From contig NZ_VFOX01000002.1 of assembly GCF_006716345.1 (NCBI RefSeq), positions 1 through 64,000 on the forward strand: a stretch of 64,000 nt of DNA, in the 5' to 3' direction. A program made the translations under genes and the position numbers. The notes under the pieces are model-generated. The model was not told where the DNA came from. It saw nothing but the letters and a program-made list of their open reading frames with translations, and did not search any database. Origin of the DNA: Microbacterium saperdae (GTDB lineage Bacteria > Actinomycetota > Actinomycetes > Actinomycetales > Microbacteriaceae). Shown here piece after piece: positions 27,283 through 36,138 of the stretch. How positions within the stretch are numbered: the first letter of the stretch is position 1; every line of letters starts with the position of its first letter.

Positions 27283-28490
27283 TCGGGCAGGGGCTCGTCG
27301 CGGTACAGCGCCTCGAAGGTGTCGAGCGTGCGGTTGATGTCGTGGATCGCCACCCCGTCGAGAGAGGCCTGCTGCATCCGCTCGAACTCGGCGGGCTCCG
27401 CAGTCAGCACATCCGTCAATCGGGCGGCGAGCGCGTCCGCGTCACCGGGAGGGAACAGGTAGCCGTTCTCGCCGTCGTGCACGAGGTGCGGCAGGGCGAC
27501 GGCATCCGCCGCGACGATCGGCAGCGCGGAGGCCATGGCCTCCATGGTCGCGATCGACTGCAGCTCGGCGATCGAGGCGATCACGAACAGGCTCGCGCGC
27601 GACAGCAGGGCGCGGAGTTCCTCATCGGTCGTGCGACCGTGGAAGGTCACACGGTCGGCGAGTCCGAGCTTCATCGAGAGGGATTCGAGCTGCTTGCGCT
27701 GGTCGCCCCCGCCGACGATGTCGAAGGTCGCGCCGAGCGCGGGATCGAGCTTGGTCATCGCCTGCAGGATGACCTCGACCTGCTTCTCGGCCGTGAGCCG
27801 ACCGACGAAGATGATGCGGTTCTGCTCACGCGACCCGAGCACCGGCGTGTACTGCGAGGCGTCGATGCCGCAGCTGACCGGCACGACGCCGGAGACGTCG
27901 ATGGAGCTCTCGAGGAAGTCCGCCGCACGGCGCGTGGGGGTCGTGATCGCACGGGTGAGGTCGAAGGTGCGCTTGGCGTCGCCCCAGGCCCACTTCAGGA
28001 TGCGGTCGTCGACGAACTTCGGGAACGTGCTGTGGTCGAGGATGTTCTCGGCCATCACATGGTTCGTCGCGATCACCGGGATGCCGCGTTCGTGCGCGAT
28101 GTACGCCAGGCCGCGGCCGATGACGATGTGGGACTGGATGTGCACGACATCCGGCTTGACCTGATCCAGGATCTGGCGGGCGTAGTGCTTGGTACGCCAC
28201 GGCCACACGAAGCGCAGCCAGTCGTGCGGGGGCCAGCGCACCGACGGCAGACGATGCAGTGTCATCGGCTCGCCCTCGATCACCTCGGTGTGCGGCTGGG
28301 CGCGGCGGTAGGCCTGGTTGGGCGCCACGACGTGCACGTCGTGGCCGCGCTGCACGAGCCCGGCGGCGAGGCGCTCGGCGAAGCGCGCGGCGCCGTTGAT
28401 GTCGGGCGCGAAAGTGTCGCAGCCGATCAGGATGCGCAACGGTCGCTGCCCGGTCTCGGGAGCACTCGGATCGGAGGAGGAAGAAGACAT
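27279..28490 (-). CDS. GT4-family glycosyltransferase (MgtA/PimB-like)
   Basis: A 403-residue GT4 enzyme, first of a two-gene minus-strand operon. LRILIGCDTFAPDINGAARF is the glycine-rich N-terminal loop, DVVHIQSHIVIGRGLAYIAH and AENILDHSTFPKFVDD follow, and the donor domain shows IIFVGRLTAEKQVEVILQAM, ATFDIVGGGDQRKQL and ASIAELQSIATMEAMASALP (the E-x7-E type motif). It resembles actinobacterial phosphatidylinositol- or diacylglycerol-mannosyltransferases, but the acceptor cannot be fixed. A Ser-rich tail precedes the fold. It diverges from an unknown gene at 28614. Confidence 0.9.
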   Translation of the reverse strand: MSSSSSDPSAPETGQRPLRILIGCDTFAPDINGAARFAERLAAGLVQRGHDVHVVAPNQAYRRAQPHTEVIEGEPMTLHRLPSVRWPPHDWLRFVWPWRTKHYARQILDQVKPDVVHIQSHIVIGRGLAYIAHERGIPVIATNHVMAENILDHSTFPKFVDDRILKWAWGDAKRTFDLTRAITTPTRRAADFLESSIDVSGVVPVSCGIDASQYTPVLGSREQNRIIFVGRLTAEKQVEVILQAMTKLDPALGATFDIVGGGDQRKQLESLSMKLGLADRVTFHGRTTDEELRALLSRASLFVIASIAELQSIATMEAMASALPIVAADAVALPHLVHDGENGYLFPPGDADALAARLTDVLTAEPAEFERMQQASLDGVAIHDINRTLDTFEALYRDEPLPE

Positions 28491-28613
28491 GCTGCCTTAC
28501 GGTACGGCGGCCAAGGAAAGCCCTGGTCGGGGCGTGGCCACTCTACCGGAGGGGTCTGCACGCGCGGCCCAGGCGTACCGGCATCCTCCAGGCTGACCCT
28601 CTAGCGTGGAGTC

Positions 28614-29201
28614 ATGCGACTGACTGCCGACGCCGATCCCGCTCTGTGGATTCCCGTGACGGATTCGCTCGGGTGGCGAGGACGTCGCCACCGCAAGGCG
28701 GCGATCCGGATGCTGCTGGGCCAGGCCAACTCGGCTCTCGGCGCGACAGAGCGCCCCGGCTCGCGCTTCGGCGCCTGGGCGATGAGCCAGGCTGCCCCCT
28801 TCATGATGCGCCAGGCCGACGGCCGGGTGCTGGTGTGGACCTGGAAGGCGGAGCCGGAGCTCATCGTCGCCATGGCGACCGCGCAGCTGCTCACCCCGGA
28901 CGTGCGCATCGCCCGCGCATCGATGCCGATGGACTACGACGACACCGTCTCGTTCCCCAACCGCCTCGGCGTCGGCGAGAAGCTGGTCGTGCCGGTGCCG
29001 GAGTCGCCGTCGGCACCGCCGTTCGCGACCTACACCTGGGACACGGGCACGCACCTGGTGACCGTCACCGCCGTGTGCAGCGACCGCGAGCGCTTCGGCA
29101 CCGTGATCGGCGCACTCGACGAACTGGCACGCAGCATCCGCATCGCGGACGACCTCACCGGGGGCGAGTCCCCCGACGTGCTGCGGCTCCCGCCCGCCTG
29201 A
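28614..29201 (+). CDS. Conserved-looking protein of unknown function (195 residues)
   Basis: I do not recognise this gene. The predicted protein is soluble, has no signal peptide and no membrane segment, and starts MRLTADADPALWIPVTDSLG. A basic stretch (WRGRRHRKAAIRMLLGQ) is followed by an alpha/beta-like region with VLVWTWKAEPELIVAMATAQ and a late TYTWDTGTHLVTVTAVCSD. Codon use matches the neighbours. The ATG at 28614 sits 6 nt after a TAGCGT box, which supports expression. It diverges from the glycosyltransferase operon and precedes the ECF sigma gene by 56 nt. It could be a lipoprotein-free surface or stress protein; nothing favours one role. Confidence 0.75.
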   Translation: MRLTADADPALWIPVTDSLGWRGRRHRKAAIRMLLGQANSALGATERPGSRFGAWAMSQAAPFMMRQADGRVLVWTWKAEPELIVAMATAQLLTPDVRIARASMPMDYDDTVSFPNRLGVGEKLVVPVPESPSAPPFATYTWDTGTHLVTVTAVCSDRERFGTVIGALDELARSIRIADDLTGGESPDVLRLPPA

Positions 29202-29256
29202 GCCGATCGATTCACCGAGCGTGTGACCTTCGCGCAGCCTGCGGACATTATGAAGT

Positions 29257-29826
29257 GTGGAAGCGCTCGATGATCAGGCCCTGTGGCAGCGTCTCGTCGC
29301 GGGCGATGCGCACGCATTCGGCACCGTGTGGGACCGGCACCGCGACCGCGTCTTCCGCCACCTGATCGCTGCCGGCAACTCTCCGTCCGACGCCGAGGAC
29401 CTCACCGCGGCGGCGTTCCTGGAGCTGTGGCGCCGCCGCGCGGCTGTGCGCTTCGTCGAGGGTTCGCTGCTCCCCTGGCTCCTGGTCACGGCTCAGAACG
29501 TGCATCGCAACGCCAGCAGGGCACGCCGTCGCTACCGGAGCTTCCTCGACCGGCTGCCCCACCCGGAGCCCGAGCCGGATCCGGCGGAGCTGATCGCCGA
29601 ACGTGACAGTCCTCGCGCACGCCAGGTGCGGGCCGTGCTGTCGACCTCGCGCGCGCAGGACCGGCACCTGGCCGTGCTGACCACTCTCGAGGGCTTCACC
29701 GTCCGCGAGGCCGCGGCGGCGATCGGCATCAGCGAGTCGGCCGCCAAGATGCGCCTCTCCCGCCTGCGCGCCCGACTGTCGCAGGCTCTGCTCGATCCCG
29801 CCCGCACGGAAGGAACCCCCTCATGA
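29257..29826 (+). CDS. ECF-type RNA polymerase sigma factor
   Basis: A 189-residue sigma-70-family factor with region 2 (LWQRLVAGDAHAFGTVWDRH; AEDLTAAAFLELWRRRAA; LPWLLVTAQNVHRNASRARR) and region 4 (HLAVLTTLEGFTVREAAAAI; SESAAKMRLSRLRARLSQAL) and no regions 1 or 3. The GTG at 29257 follows a cattat box by 5 nt, hinting at a leaderless start. The stop overlaps the next gene by ATGA, so the partner membrane protein is made in step with it. Target promoters are unknown; the pair may autoregulate. Confidence 0.91.
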   Translation: MEALDDQALWQRLVAGDAHAFGTVWDRHRDRVFRHLIAAGNSPSDAEDLTAAAFLELWRRRAAVRFVEGSLLPWLLVTAQNVHRNASRARRRYRSFLDRLPHPEPEPDPAELIAERDSPRARQVRAVLSTSRAQDRHLAVLTTLEGFTVREAAAAIGISESAAKMRLSRLRARLSQALLDPARTEGTPS

Positions 29827-30731
29827 CCCTCCCTCCCTCCTCCGAGCCGTTCGCCTCGTTCTCCGGCGAGCGCTCGGCGGCGATCCGGAACCAGCTCATC
29901 GACACCGCGGCGCGGGCGCGGGCGCCACGACGACGTCCGATGTGGGCGATCGCGCTCGTGGTCGCCGGCGCCCTGGCGGGGGCAGGAGTGTCGACCGCGG
30001 CTTTCGCGGCCTCCGGGACGTTCACCCCGAACACGCCGGCAGCAGGTCGGGAACTCCCCGCCGCCACCGACGACGGCACCGGTGCCGCGATCACGGCCCC
30101 ACCGGGCACCGCCCCGGGCAGCCCTGTGATCTCGCTGATCGGGAAGACGCAGAGCCTGCTGATCGATGCCCCGACGGAACTCTCGCTCGCGGATCGCCCA
30201 GGCGACGCGACCCATGTGCGCGTCACCCTGACGGCCGTGTCCGCCGCCTCGGTGTCGTGGGGGACCGATGCGGGCGGCAACAATCCGAGCGCCTCGTTCG
30301 ACGCCGCCGATGTCGGCCGGGCGAGCGCGGTCACCTGGTACGACTTCCCTCTGGACGACACGACGACGACGTTCTTCTTCGACGTCGACGCGGACGGCGC
30401 GGTGACGGCGACCATGCAGTACCTGCGGCAGGTGCCGACCCATCTGGCCGTGAACGCGCGCGGCGAGACCTACGGCGTCGAGGGCGGACCGGATGGCACG
30501 CCCGACCTCATCTCGGTCGGGGGCGTCGCTCCGGACGGCTCATCGGTGGAAGGGTACGCCAGGAACACCGACCTGAACGCGTTCTCTCCGGATCACACGG
30601 AGCTGCCGTCGAATCCCGCGGAGGCGCTGGCGTGGCAGGAGGAGCGTGCGGAGAAGTATCCGAACGGCTGGGACGTCGACGTCTACGACAGCGACGGCGT
30701 CACCGTGATCGGGAGCTTCCACATCGGCTGA
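29823..30731 (+). CDS. Single-pass membrane protein coupled to ECF sigma gene (possible anti-sigma partner)
   Basis: The 302-residue protein has a ~40-residue cytoplasmic N-terminus (SFSGERSAAIRNQLIDTAAR, then basic residues), one membrane helix (about 41-63), a Pro/Thr/Ala-rich linker and a ~200-residue extracytoplasmic domain rich in beta-like segments (TWYDFPLDDTTTTFFFDVDA; GSVEGY-like loops). The 4-nt overlap with the sigma gene and the topology fit an anti-sigma factor, but the N-terminus is short and lacks the HxxxCxxC zinc motif of ZAS anti-sigmas. The outer domain is unrecognised and could be the sensor. Confidence 0.78.
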   Translation: MTLPPSSEPFASFSGERSAAIRNQLIDTAARARAPRRRPMWAIALVVAGALAGAGVSTAAFAASGTFTPNTPAAGRELPAATDDGTGAAITAPPGTAPGSPVISLIGKTQSLLIDAPTELSLADRPGDATHVRVTLTAVSAASVSWGTDAGGNNPSASFDAADVGRASAVTWYDFPLDDTTTTFFFDVDADGAVTATMQYLRQVPTHLAVNARGETYGVEGGPDGTPDLISVGGVAPDGSSVEGYARNTDLNAFSPDHTELPSNPAEALAWQEERAEKYPNGWDVDVYDSDGVTVIGSFHIG

Positions 30732-30759
30732 GCAGCCCGTCTCGTCCGCCACATCGTGA

Positions 30760-30771
30760 AGTTAGGTAACT
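30760..30771. promoter_or_regulatory. Candidate MarR operator
   Basis: AGTTA-GG-TAACT is a perfect 5-2-5 palindrome 19 nt before the marR-type start, in a short AT-rich patch (gttaggtaactatgtagtag). MarR repressors bind such sites over their own promoters. Assignment to this regulator is inference. Confidence 0.55.
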
Positions 30772-30790
30772 ATGTAGTAGCATCACGGAT

Positions 30791-31222
30791 ATGGAACCTC
30801 TTCTTCTCGACCGCCTGCTCCTGATCGGCGAGCTGTTCCAGAAGGACATGGCGCGCGCTTTCGACGGCACCGGACTCACCACCGCCCGCGTGCATCTGCT
30901 GTGGGTGCTGCAGCATGCCGGTCCCTCGACGCAGCAGTCGCTGTCGGCCCTGTGCGAGGTCACTCCGCGCAACATCACCGGGCTCGTGGACGCGCTGGAG
31001 CAGTCAGGACATGTCCGCCGCACTCCGCACCCCACCGATCGCCGCGCGGTTCTCGTCGAGCTGACCGACGATGCCGCCGCGACCATGCGCGGGATGCAGG
31101 CGGACCACACCCAGCTCAATGCCGAGCTCCTCGAGGCCGTCGCCCCCGCCGATCGTGCGGCCGTCGAGCGGGGTGTCGCCGCGATCGCCGCACACCTCGA
31201 GAAGCTGGTCGCCGAGGCATGA
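30791..31222 (+). CDS. MarR-family transcriptional regulator
   Basis: A 143-residue winged-helix repressor. Characteristic stretches are LTTARVHLLWVLQHAGPSTQ, QSLSALCEVTPRNITGLVDA (recognition helix) and GHVRRTPHPTDRRAVLVELT (wing with the conserved DxRx motif). MarR proteins usually sense phenolic or other small molecules. It is preceded by a palindromic operator candidate and coupled by ATGA to a membrane protein gene, which is its likely target along with itself. Confidence 0.92.
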   Translation: MEPLLLDRLLLIGELFQKDMARAFDGTGLTTARVHLLWVLQHAGPSTQQSLSALCEVTPRNITGLVDALEQSGHVRRTPHPTDRRAVLVELTDDAAATMRGMQADHTQLNAELLEAVAPADRAAVERGVAAIAAHLEKLVAEA

Positions 31223-31881
31223 GCACCGAGACCCGCCCCGACCCCACGGCGCCGGCGTCGCGCAGCGCCCGAGTGCGCAGCATGCTCCATCGCGCCCTGA
31301 CCTCCGAGGTCAGGGGCTACGCCAGCATCGGTCGCGCGATCGCCCGCCGCCCGGCGATCCCGCAGGGCGGTACCGGCCTCGGATATCACCGCCCCGTGCT
31401 GACGATCCTGATCGTCTTCATCGCGCTGTCCGCCGTCGAGATCCCGATCCTCGACCTGATCGTGCACCCGTGGCCCGCGGTGCGGATCCCGATCCTGATC
31501 CTCGGCATCTGGGGCCTGACCTGGATGGTGGGGTTGCTCTGCGCCATGATCATGCGCCCGCACACGGTCGGCCCTGACGGCATCCGGGTGCGCAGCGGGC
31601 TCGAGATCGATGTGGCCCTGGCGTGGGATGACATCGCCTCGATCGCGATCGACCGACGCGTGGACGAGCCCAAGACGCCGCGCATCACGGGCACGGAGTA
31701 CGCCGAGCGGATGCAGGACGAGACGAACATCGAGATCGAGCTGGAGCGGCCGGTGACGATCCGGCTCCCCGGTCTCGCCCCACGCGGCGGTGCGCACGAG
31801 GTCACCCGTGTGCGCCTCTGGACCGACGAGCCGCGCGCCTACCTCGACGCCGCCCGACCGTTCCTCACCGCTGCGGCCTGA
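31219..31881 (+). CDS. Membrane protein with probable PH-like domain, function unknown
   Basis: A 220-residue protein whose ATG overlaps the marR-type stop (ATGA). A ~60-residue cytoplasmic N-terminus is followed by two hydrophobic segments (about 60-80 and 88-112), then a C-terminal domain beginning PHTVGPDGIRVRSGLEIDVA with ALAWDDIASIAIDRR. That pattern (short strands after two helices, W-x-D-I-x-x-I) is seen in bacterial PH-domain membrane proteins. The co-transcribed regulator probably controls it. No catalytic motif is visible. Confidence 0.8.
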   Translation: MSTETRPDPTAPASRSARVRSMLHRALTSEVRGYASIGRAIARRPAIPQGGTGLGYHRPVLTILIVFIALSAVEIPILDLIVHPWPAVRIPILILGIWGLTWMVGLLCAMIMRPHTVGPDGIRVRSGLEIDVALAWDDIASIAIDRRVDEPKTPRITGTEYAERMQDETNIEIELERPVTIRLPGLAPRGGAHEVTRVRLWTDEPRAYLDAARPFLTAAA

Positions 31882-31907
31882 CGATCCGGCAGGCTCCGCC
31901 AGCACCC

Positions 31908-32318
31908 TCAGTCGAGTCCGCGCTCCGCGAGCCACTCCCGCGCGACCTTCGCCGGGGCCCGCACGAGCCAGGCATCGGCGATGATCTCGGCCAGGCGGTC
32001 GCGCTCCACGGCGTCCAGCCGCACGAGCAGCCCCGGGTAGCCGTCGAAGTGCGGAATCGTGAGCAGCGCCTCGGGTTCGGCGGCGAGCAGCGCCTCCTTC
32101 TCCTCCAGGCCGCTCACGCGCACCGCCAGCACGGGACCAGCGGGCCAGGAGCGTCCGAGCTCGGTGAGCTGCCGCGCGTCCGTCGCGCTCGGACCGCGCA
32201 TCCACGCGAACTGTCCGTTCTTCAGCCGCCACGCCGGCTCCCCGGTGTGCCCGCTCACACTCTCCACCGCGCCGGGGAGCGCGAGGGCGATCTCCCGCAC
32301 GTCGTCGATGCCCGCCAT
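31908..32318 (-). CDS. MmcQ/YjbR-family protein
   Basis: The 136-residue protein matches the MmcQ/YjbR family (PF04237), a CyaY-like fold of uncertain function often called a DNA-binding protein. VREIALALPGAVESVSG at the N-terminus, GEPAWRLKNGQFAWMR, LTIPHFDGYPGLLVRLDAVE and the final EIIADAWLVRAPAKVAREWL are diagnostic. The ATG at 32318 gives the standard family length; a GTG 7 codons upstream is an alternative. It diverges from the DUF2252 gene and faces the MarR operon. Confidence 0.88.
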   Translation of the reverse strand: MAGIDDVREIALALPGAVESVSGHTGEPAWRLKNGQFAWMRGPSATDARQLTELGRSWPAGPVLAVRVSGLEEKEALLAAEPEALLTIPHFDGYPGLLVRLDAVERDRLAEIIADAWLVRAPAKVAREWLAERGLD

Positions 32319-32360
32319 CCCGACATCGTCCCGCACCCGCGCACCTGCCACAATGACCCC

Positions 32361-33713
32361 ATGAACTCCGAGTGGGCCGCACCGGCCTCGCACCGCGACC
32401 TCCTCGACCGCGGCATCGCCGCCCGCAAACGCACGCCCCGCCGGGCCCTGGCCGAGCTGGCCGGCGGCACGCGTGATCCGCTCGGGATCCTCACCGCGCA
32501 GAATCGCGATCGCATCCCCGAGCTGGTCCCGTTGCGGGCCGAACGGATGGCGGTGAGTCCTTTCACGTTCTACCGGGGAACAGCGGCGCTGATGGCCGCG
32601 GACCTCGCGGACGCCCCGCACAGCGGCATCCTGGTCGCCTCCTGCGGAGACGCGCACGTGTCGAACTTCGGGTTCTACGCCTCGGCCGAGCGCAGCCTGA
32701 TGTTCGACCTCAACGACTTCGACGAGGCCGCGTGGGCACCCTGGGAGTGGGACGTCAAGCGACTCGTCGCCAGCATCGTCGTCGGGGGTCAGGCGTCGGG
32801 GCGCGCAGATGACGTGATCGATGAGGCGGTGCGAGGGGCGGTCGCCGCCTACGCCCGCGGGATCGCGCGCGCCTCGGAGCTGAGCCCCACCGCACGGTAC
32901 TTCACGCACTTCAGCGTCGCCTCGGCCCGCGGCCTGCTCGACAAGGCGTCGCAGAAGGTGATCCGCGGCGCCGTCAAGCAGGCCGAGCGCCGCACCGGCG
33001 AACGCGCAGTGCGGCGCCTCACGGAGGTGGATGCCACGGCTCGGCGGCGCTTCGTCCCCCAGGCGCCCACCACGACCCCGGTCGGCGCGGAGGTGCACGC
33101 CCTGGTCCACGACCTCGTCGCGCAGTACCGCGGCACCGCCAGCGCCGACATCGCCCTGCTCTTCGAGCACTTCACCGTCAGCGACATCGCCCGACGCGTC
33201 GTCGGCGTGGGCAGCGTGGGCACCCGCTGCTACCTCGTGCTGTTCCAGGACGGCGAGGGCAACACCCTGTTGATGCAGCCGAAGCAGGCGTCCCGCAGCG
33301 TGCTCGAGGAGTACGGCCGGATCGTGCAGCCACCCGCCTTGCAGGAGGTGATCGACGCATCCGGCGAGGGCGCGCGCGTCACGTCGATGCAGCGCATCCT
33401 GCAGGCTCTCTCGGATCCGTTCCTGGGACACCTGCGCGGCCCGAACGCGGACTTCTACGTGCGGCAGTTCCACGACATGAAGGGGAGCATCGACGTCGAG
33501 GAGCTCGAAGACGGCCCCTTCGTCACCTACGCGCAGGCGTGCGCCGCGACGATCGCGCGGGCGCACAGCCAGTCCGTGACGGCATCCGAAGTGGCCGGCT
33601 ACATCGGCAGCGGACGCGTGGTCGGGCAGGCGCTGCTCGACTGGGCACGCGCATACGCCGAGGTCTCGCTCGCCGACTATCGGGCGTTCCTGGCCGCATC
33701 CGGCACACCGTGA
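32361..33713 (+). CDS. DUF2252 family protein
   Basis: A 450-residue cytoplasmic protein of the DUF2252 family (PF10009), which has a protein-kinase-like fold of unknown role. Typical stretches are [60 protein letters not shown] (matching the kinase-like HGD and DFD elements) and [17 protein letters not shown], with [12 protein letters not shown] near the end. The ATG at 32361 follows a cacaat box by 6 nt. It is probably a single-gene unit; what it modifies, if anything, is unknown. Confidence 0.9.
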   Translation: MNSEWAAPASHRDLLDRGIAARKRTPRRALAELAGGTRDPLGILTAQNRDRIPELVPLRAERMAVSPFTFYRGTAALMAADLADAPHSGILVASCGDAHVSNFGFYASAERSLMFDLNDFDEAAWAPWEWDVKRLVASIVVGGQASGRADDVIDEAVRGAVAAYARGIARASELSPTARYFTHFSVASARGLLDKASQKVIRGAVKQAERRTGERAVRRLTEVDATARRRFVPQAPTTTPVGAEVHALVHDLVAQYRGTASADIALLFEHFTVSDIARRVVGVGSVGTRCYLVLFQDGEGNTLLMQPKQASRSVLEEYGRIVQPPALQEVIDASGEGARVTSMQRILQALSDPFLGHLRGPNADFYVRQFHDMKGSIDVEELEDGPFVTYAQACAATIARAHSQSVTASEVAGYIGSGRVVGQALLDWARAYAEVSLADYRAFLAASGTP

Positions 33714-33744
33714 CGCTCCCGAACTAAATCGGTATAGTGTCCGC

Positions 33745-35037
33745 ATGGACGCCCCTCTGCGCTTCGGCGCCAACTACACCCCGCGCTCGCAGTGGATGCA
33801 TGCCTGGATGTCGCTCGACCTCGATGAGGTCCGTCGTGACTTCGGTGCCCTCGCCGAGCTCGGCCTCGACCACCTGCGCATCTTCCCCCTGTGGACGGTG
33901 CTGCAGCCGAACCGCACGCTGATCCGCGCGGAGGCCGTCGACGACGTGCGCGCCGTGGTCGACGTCGCCGCCGAGTTCGGGCTCGATGCGAGCGTCGATG
34001 TGATCCAGGGTCACCTGTCGAGCTTCGACTTCATCCCCTCGTGGCTGTTCACCTGGCACGACAAGAACATGTTCACGCACCCGGATGCGCTCAGCGGCCA
34101 GGCCGAGCTGGTCACCCGTCTGGGCGAGCGCCTGGGCGATGCCTCCAACTTCCTCGGCTTCACGCTGGGCAACGAGACCAACCAGTTCTCGGCGCAGACC
34201 CACCCCTCCCCCTGGCCGGTCACCGAAGCCGAAGCCGCGAACTGGATCACGACGCTGCTCGACGCGGCGCACGCCTCGGCTCCTGCCCAGCAGCACGTGC
34301 ACAGCGAGTACGACGCGGCCTGGTACATGGACGGCCACGGCTTCACGCCCGCGCTCGCCTCCCGCCTGGGCGACGTCACCACCGTGCACTCCTGGATCTT
34401 CAACGGCACCGCGCAGCGCTACGGCGGCCGCTCGGTCGCCTCCGACCGCCACGCCGAGTACATGATCGAGCTCGCCCGCGCCTTCTCCACCGACCCGGAC
34501 AAGCCCATCTGGCTGCAGGAGGTCGGCGCCCCGTCCAACTGTCTGACGCCCGAGCAGACGCCCGACTTCCTCGAGGCCACGCTGCGCTCGGTCGCACGCA
34601 CCGACAACCTGTGGGGCGTCACGTGGTGGTGCTCGCACGACGTCAGCCGCAGCCTCGCCGACTTCCCCGAGCTCGAGTACACGCTCGGGCTGGTCGACCA
34701 GAACGGCGAGGCGAAGCCGATCGGCCGCCGCTTCGCGGAGCTGATCCCCGAGCTGCGCGAGCGTCAGCCGGCACCCCCGCGTCCGCTCGGCATCGTGGTC
34801 GAGGTCGATGAGGCCGAGACGCCGATCAGCCGCGGGGCGATGAGCCCGGGCGGCGCGATCTTCCAGGCCTGGGTCGATGCGTGCGAGGCCGGGGCCGACC
34901 CGGCGTTCGTGACGTCACGGGATGCCGCGAACCCCGACGTGCTCGCCGCGCGCGGCATCACCGAGCTCGTGCGCCCCGCCGTCGAGCCCTGGAACTACGC
35001 CTCGCAGAACACGGTGGTCGAACACCGAGCGGTCTAG
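33745..35037 (+). CDS. Clan GH-A (GH5-like) intracellular glycoside hydrolase
   Basis: The 430-residue protein has a TIM-barrel glycosidase pattern: [54 protein letters not shown] with the acid/base Glu144 in the NE pair, and [14 protein letters not shown] with the nucleophile Glu259. [10 protein letters not shown] follows near strand 8. There is no signal peptide, so it cleaves imported oligosaccharides in the cytoplasm. Glucoside, mannoside or related beta-linkages are possible. The ATG at 33745 follows a TATAGT box by 6 nt, and ctaaatcggtatag around that box resembles a LacI operator. Its regulator is probably the convergent LacI gene. Confidence 0.84.
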   Translation: MDAPLRFGANYTPRSQWMHAWMSLDLDEVRRDFGALAELGLDHLRIFPLWTVLQPNRTLIRAEAVDDVRAVVDVAAEFGLDASVDVIQGHLSSFDFIPSWLFTWHDKNMFTHPDALSGQAELVTRLGERLGDASNFLGFTLGNETNQFSAQTHPSPWPVTEAEAANWITTLLDAAHASAPAQQHVHSEYDAAWYMDGHGFTPALASRLGDVTTVHSWIFNGTAQRYGGRSVASDRHAEYMIELARAFSTDPDKPIWLQEVGAPSNCLTPEQTPDFLEATLRSVARTDNLWGVTWWCSHDVSRSLADFPELEYTLGLVDQNGEAKPIGRRFAELIPELRERQPAPPRPLGIVVEVDEAETPISRGAMSPGGAIFQAWVDACEAGADPAFVTSRDAANPDVLAARGITELVRPAVEPWNYASQNTVVEHRAV

Positions 35038-35050
35038 CGCGGGCTAGACC
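35031..35050. terminator. Palindrome containing both convergent stop codons
   Basis: ggtctagc-gcgg-gctagacc is a perfect 8-bp stem with a 4-nt loop. The CTAG at 35034-35037 supplies the TAG stop of the glycosidase on the plus strand and the TAG stop of the LacI gene on the minus strand. It may act as a short bidirectional terminator, though no T-run follows. Confidence 0.6.
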
Positions 35051-36071
35051 GGCGGGGCGCCGCCGTGCTGTCGCGCACCGTGAGCTGCGGCACTGCGGCG
35101 GCGCGGTCGGGCAGCACCTCGGACGACTCGATCTGCGCGAGCAGGAAAGCGGCGGCATCCGCTCCGAGCCCGAAGGTGTCGCGCGTGGCGCTCGTGATCG
35201 ACGGATGCACGAGAGCCGCGACGACCGAGTCGTCGAACGACGCGAGTGACAGATCCTGCGGCACCGGCACACCTCGCTCCTGAGCGGTGCGCAGACCGGC
35301 GATCGCCATCACGTCGTTGTCGAACACGACGGCCGTCGGGGGTGCAGCGCCGTCGAGCAGGCGGTGAAGGGCGGCGGATGCCGCGGCCGGAGAGGAGTCG
35401 GTCGGGATGACGGCACCGGCGACCCCGTGATCCGCGAGCGCTGTGAGCTCCACAGCGCGCAGGCGGGTGTGCTGGAACTCCTCCGGCCCCGCCACGTACG
35501 CGATGGACCGGTGGCCGAGCCCCGCGAGATGGTCGAACAGGTCGCGGGCGACCTGGCGGTCGTCGATCCAGAGCGTGGCCGGTTCGTGTCCACGCGAGGC
35601 GACGCTGCCGATCACGACCGCCGGGAGCCCGAGCTCTCGCAGCGCCGACAGACGCGGATCGCCCTCACGCGGGTCGATCACGATCACGCCGTCGACCTGG
35701 TGCGCACGGCGCCAGCGGCGATAGGTCGCCACCTCCTCCTCGACCGAGGAGACGAGCACGGTCTGCAGGGCGATGCGCGGCGGCGCGAGAGTGGACTGCA
35801 CCCCGGCGATCAGATCCGTGAAGAACGTCTCGGCTCCGAGCGTGCGGGCGGGGCGGTTCACCGCGAAGCCGATGACTCCCGCCCTGGCTCCGGTGAGCGC
35901 TCGGGCGGTCGAGCTGGGCAGCCAGTCGTGCTCCTCGGCGATCGCGAGGATGCGCTGGCGCGTCTGCTCGCTCACCCCGGGGCGGCCGTTCAAGGCGAAC
36001 GACACCGCCCCGGGTGAGACGCCGGCCAGGCGCGCGATATCCGTGATCGTCACGCGCTTCACCGGGGGCAT
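35034..36071 (-). CDS. LacI-family regulator (probable regulator of the GH5-like gene)
   Basis: A 345-residue LacI repressor with helix-turn-helix [20 protein letters not shown], hinge [16 protein letters not shown], and effector domain landmarks [53 protein letters not shown] and [17 protein letters not shown]. It is convergent with, and overlaps by 4 nt, the GH5-like gene, so a sugar released by that enzyme is a plausible inducer. A second in-frame ATG is not seen nearby; the start at 36071 (PPVKRVTI) puts the HTH at the usual distance. Confidence 0.9.
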   Translation of the reverse strand: MPPVKRVTITDIARLAGVSPGAVSFALNGRPGVSEQTRQRILAIAEEHDWLPSSTARALTGARAGVIGFAVNRPARTLGAETFFTDLIAGVQSTLAPPRIALQTVLVSSVEEEVATYRRWRRAHQVDGVIVIDPREGDPRLSALRELGLPAVVIGSVASRGHEPATLWIDDRQVARDLFDHLAGLGHRSIAYVAGPEEFQHTRLRAVELTALADHGVAGAVIPTDSSPAAASAALHRLLDGAAPPTAVVFDNDVMAIAGLRTAQERGVPVPQDLSLASFDDSVVAALVHPSITSATRDTFGLGADAAAFLLAQIESSEVLPDRAAAVPQLTVRDSTAAPRRSSPR

Positions 36072-36138
36072 CCCCTCACTGTAGCGAGCAGGCAGCGAGC
36101 GGATTCCCCCGGTCCGACGGGGATGCGTGGCCGAGCTC

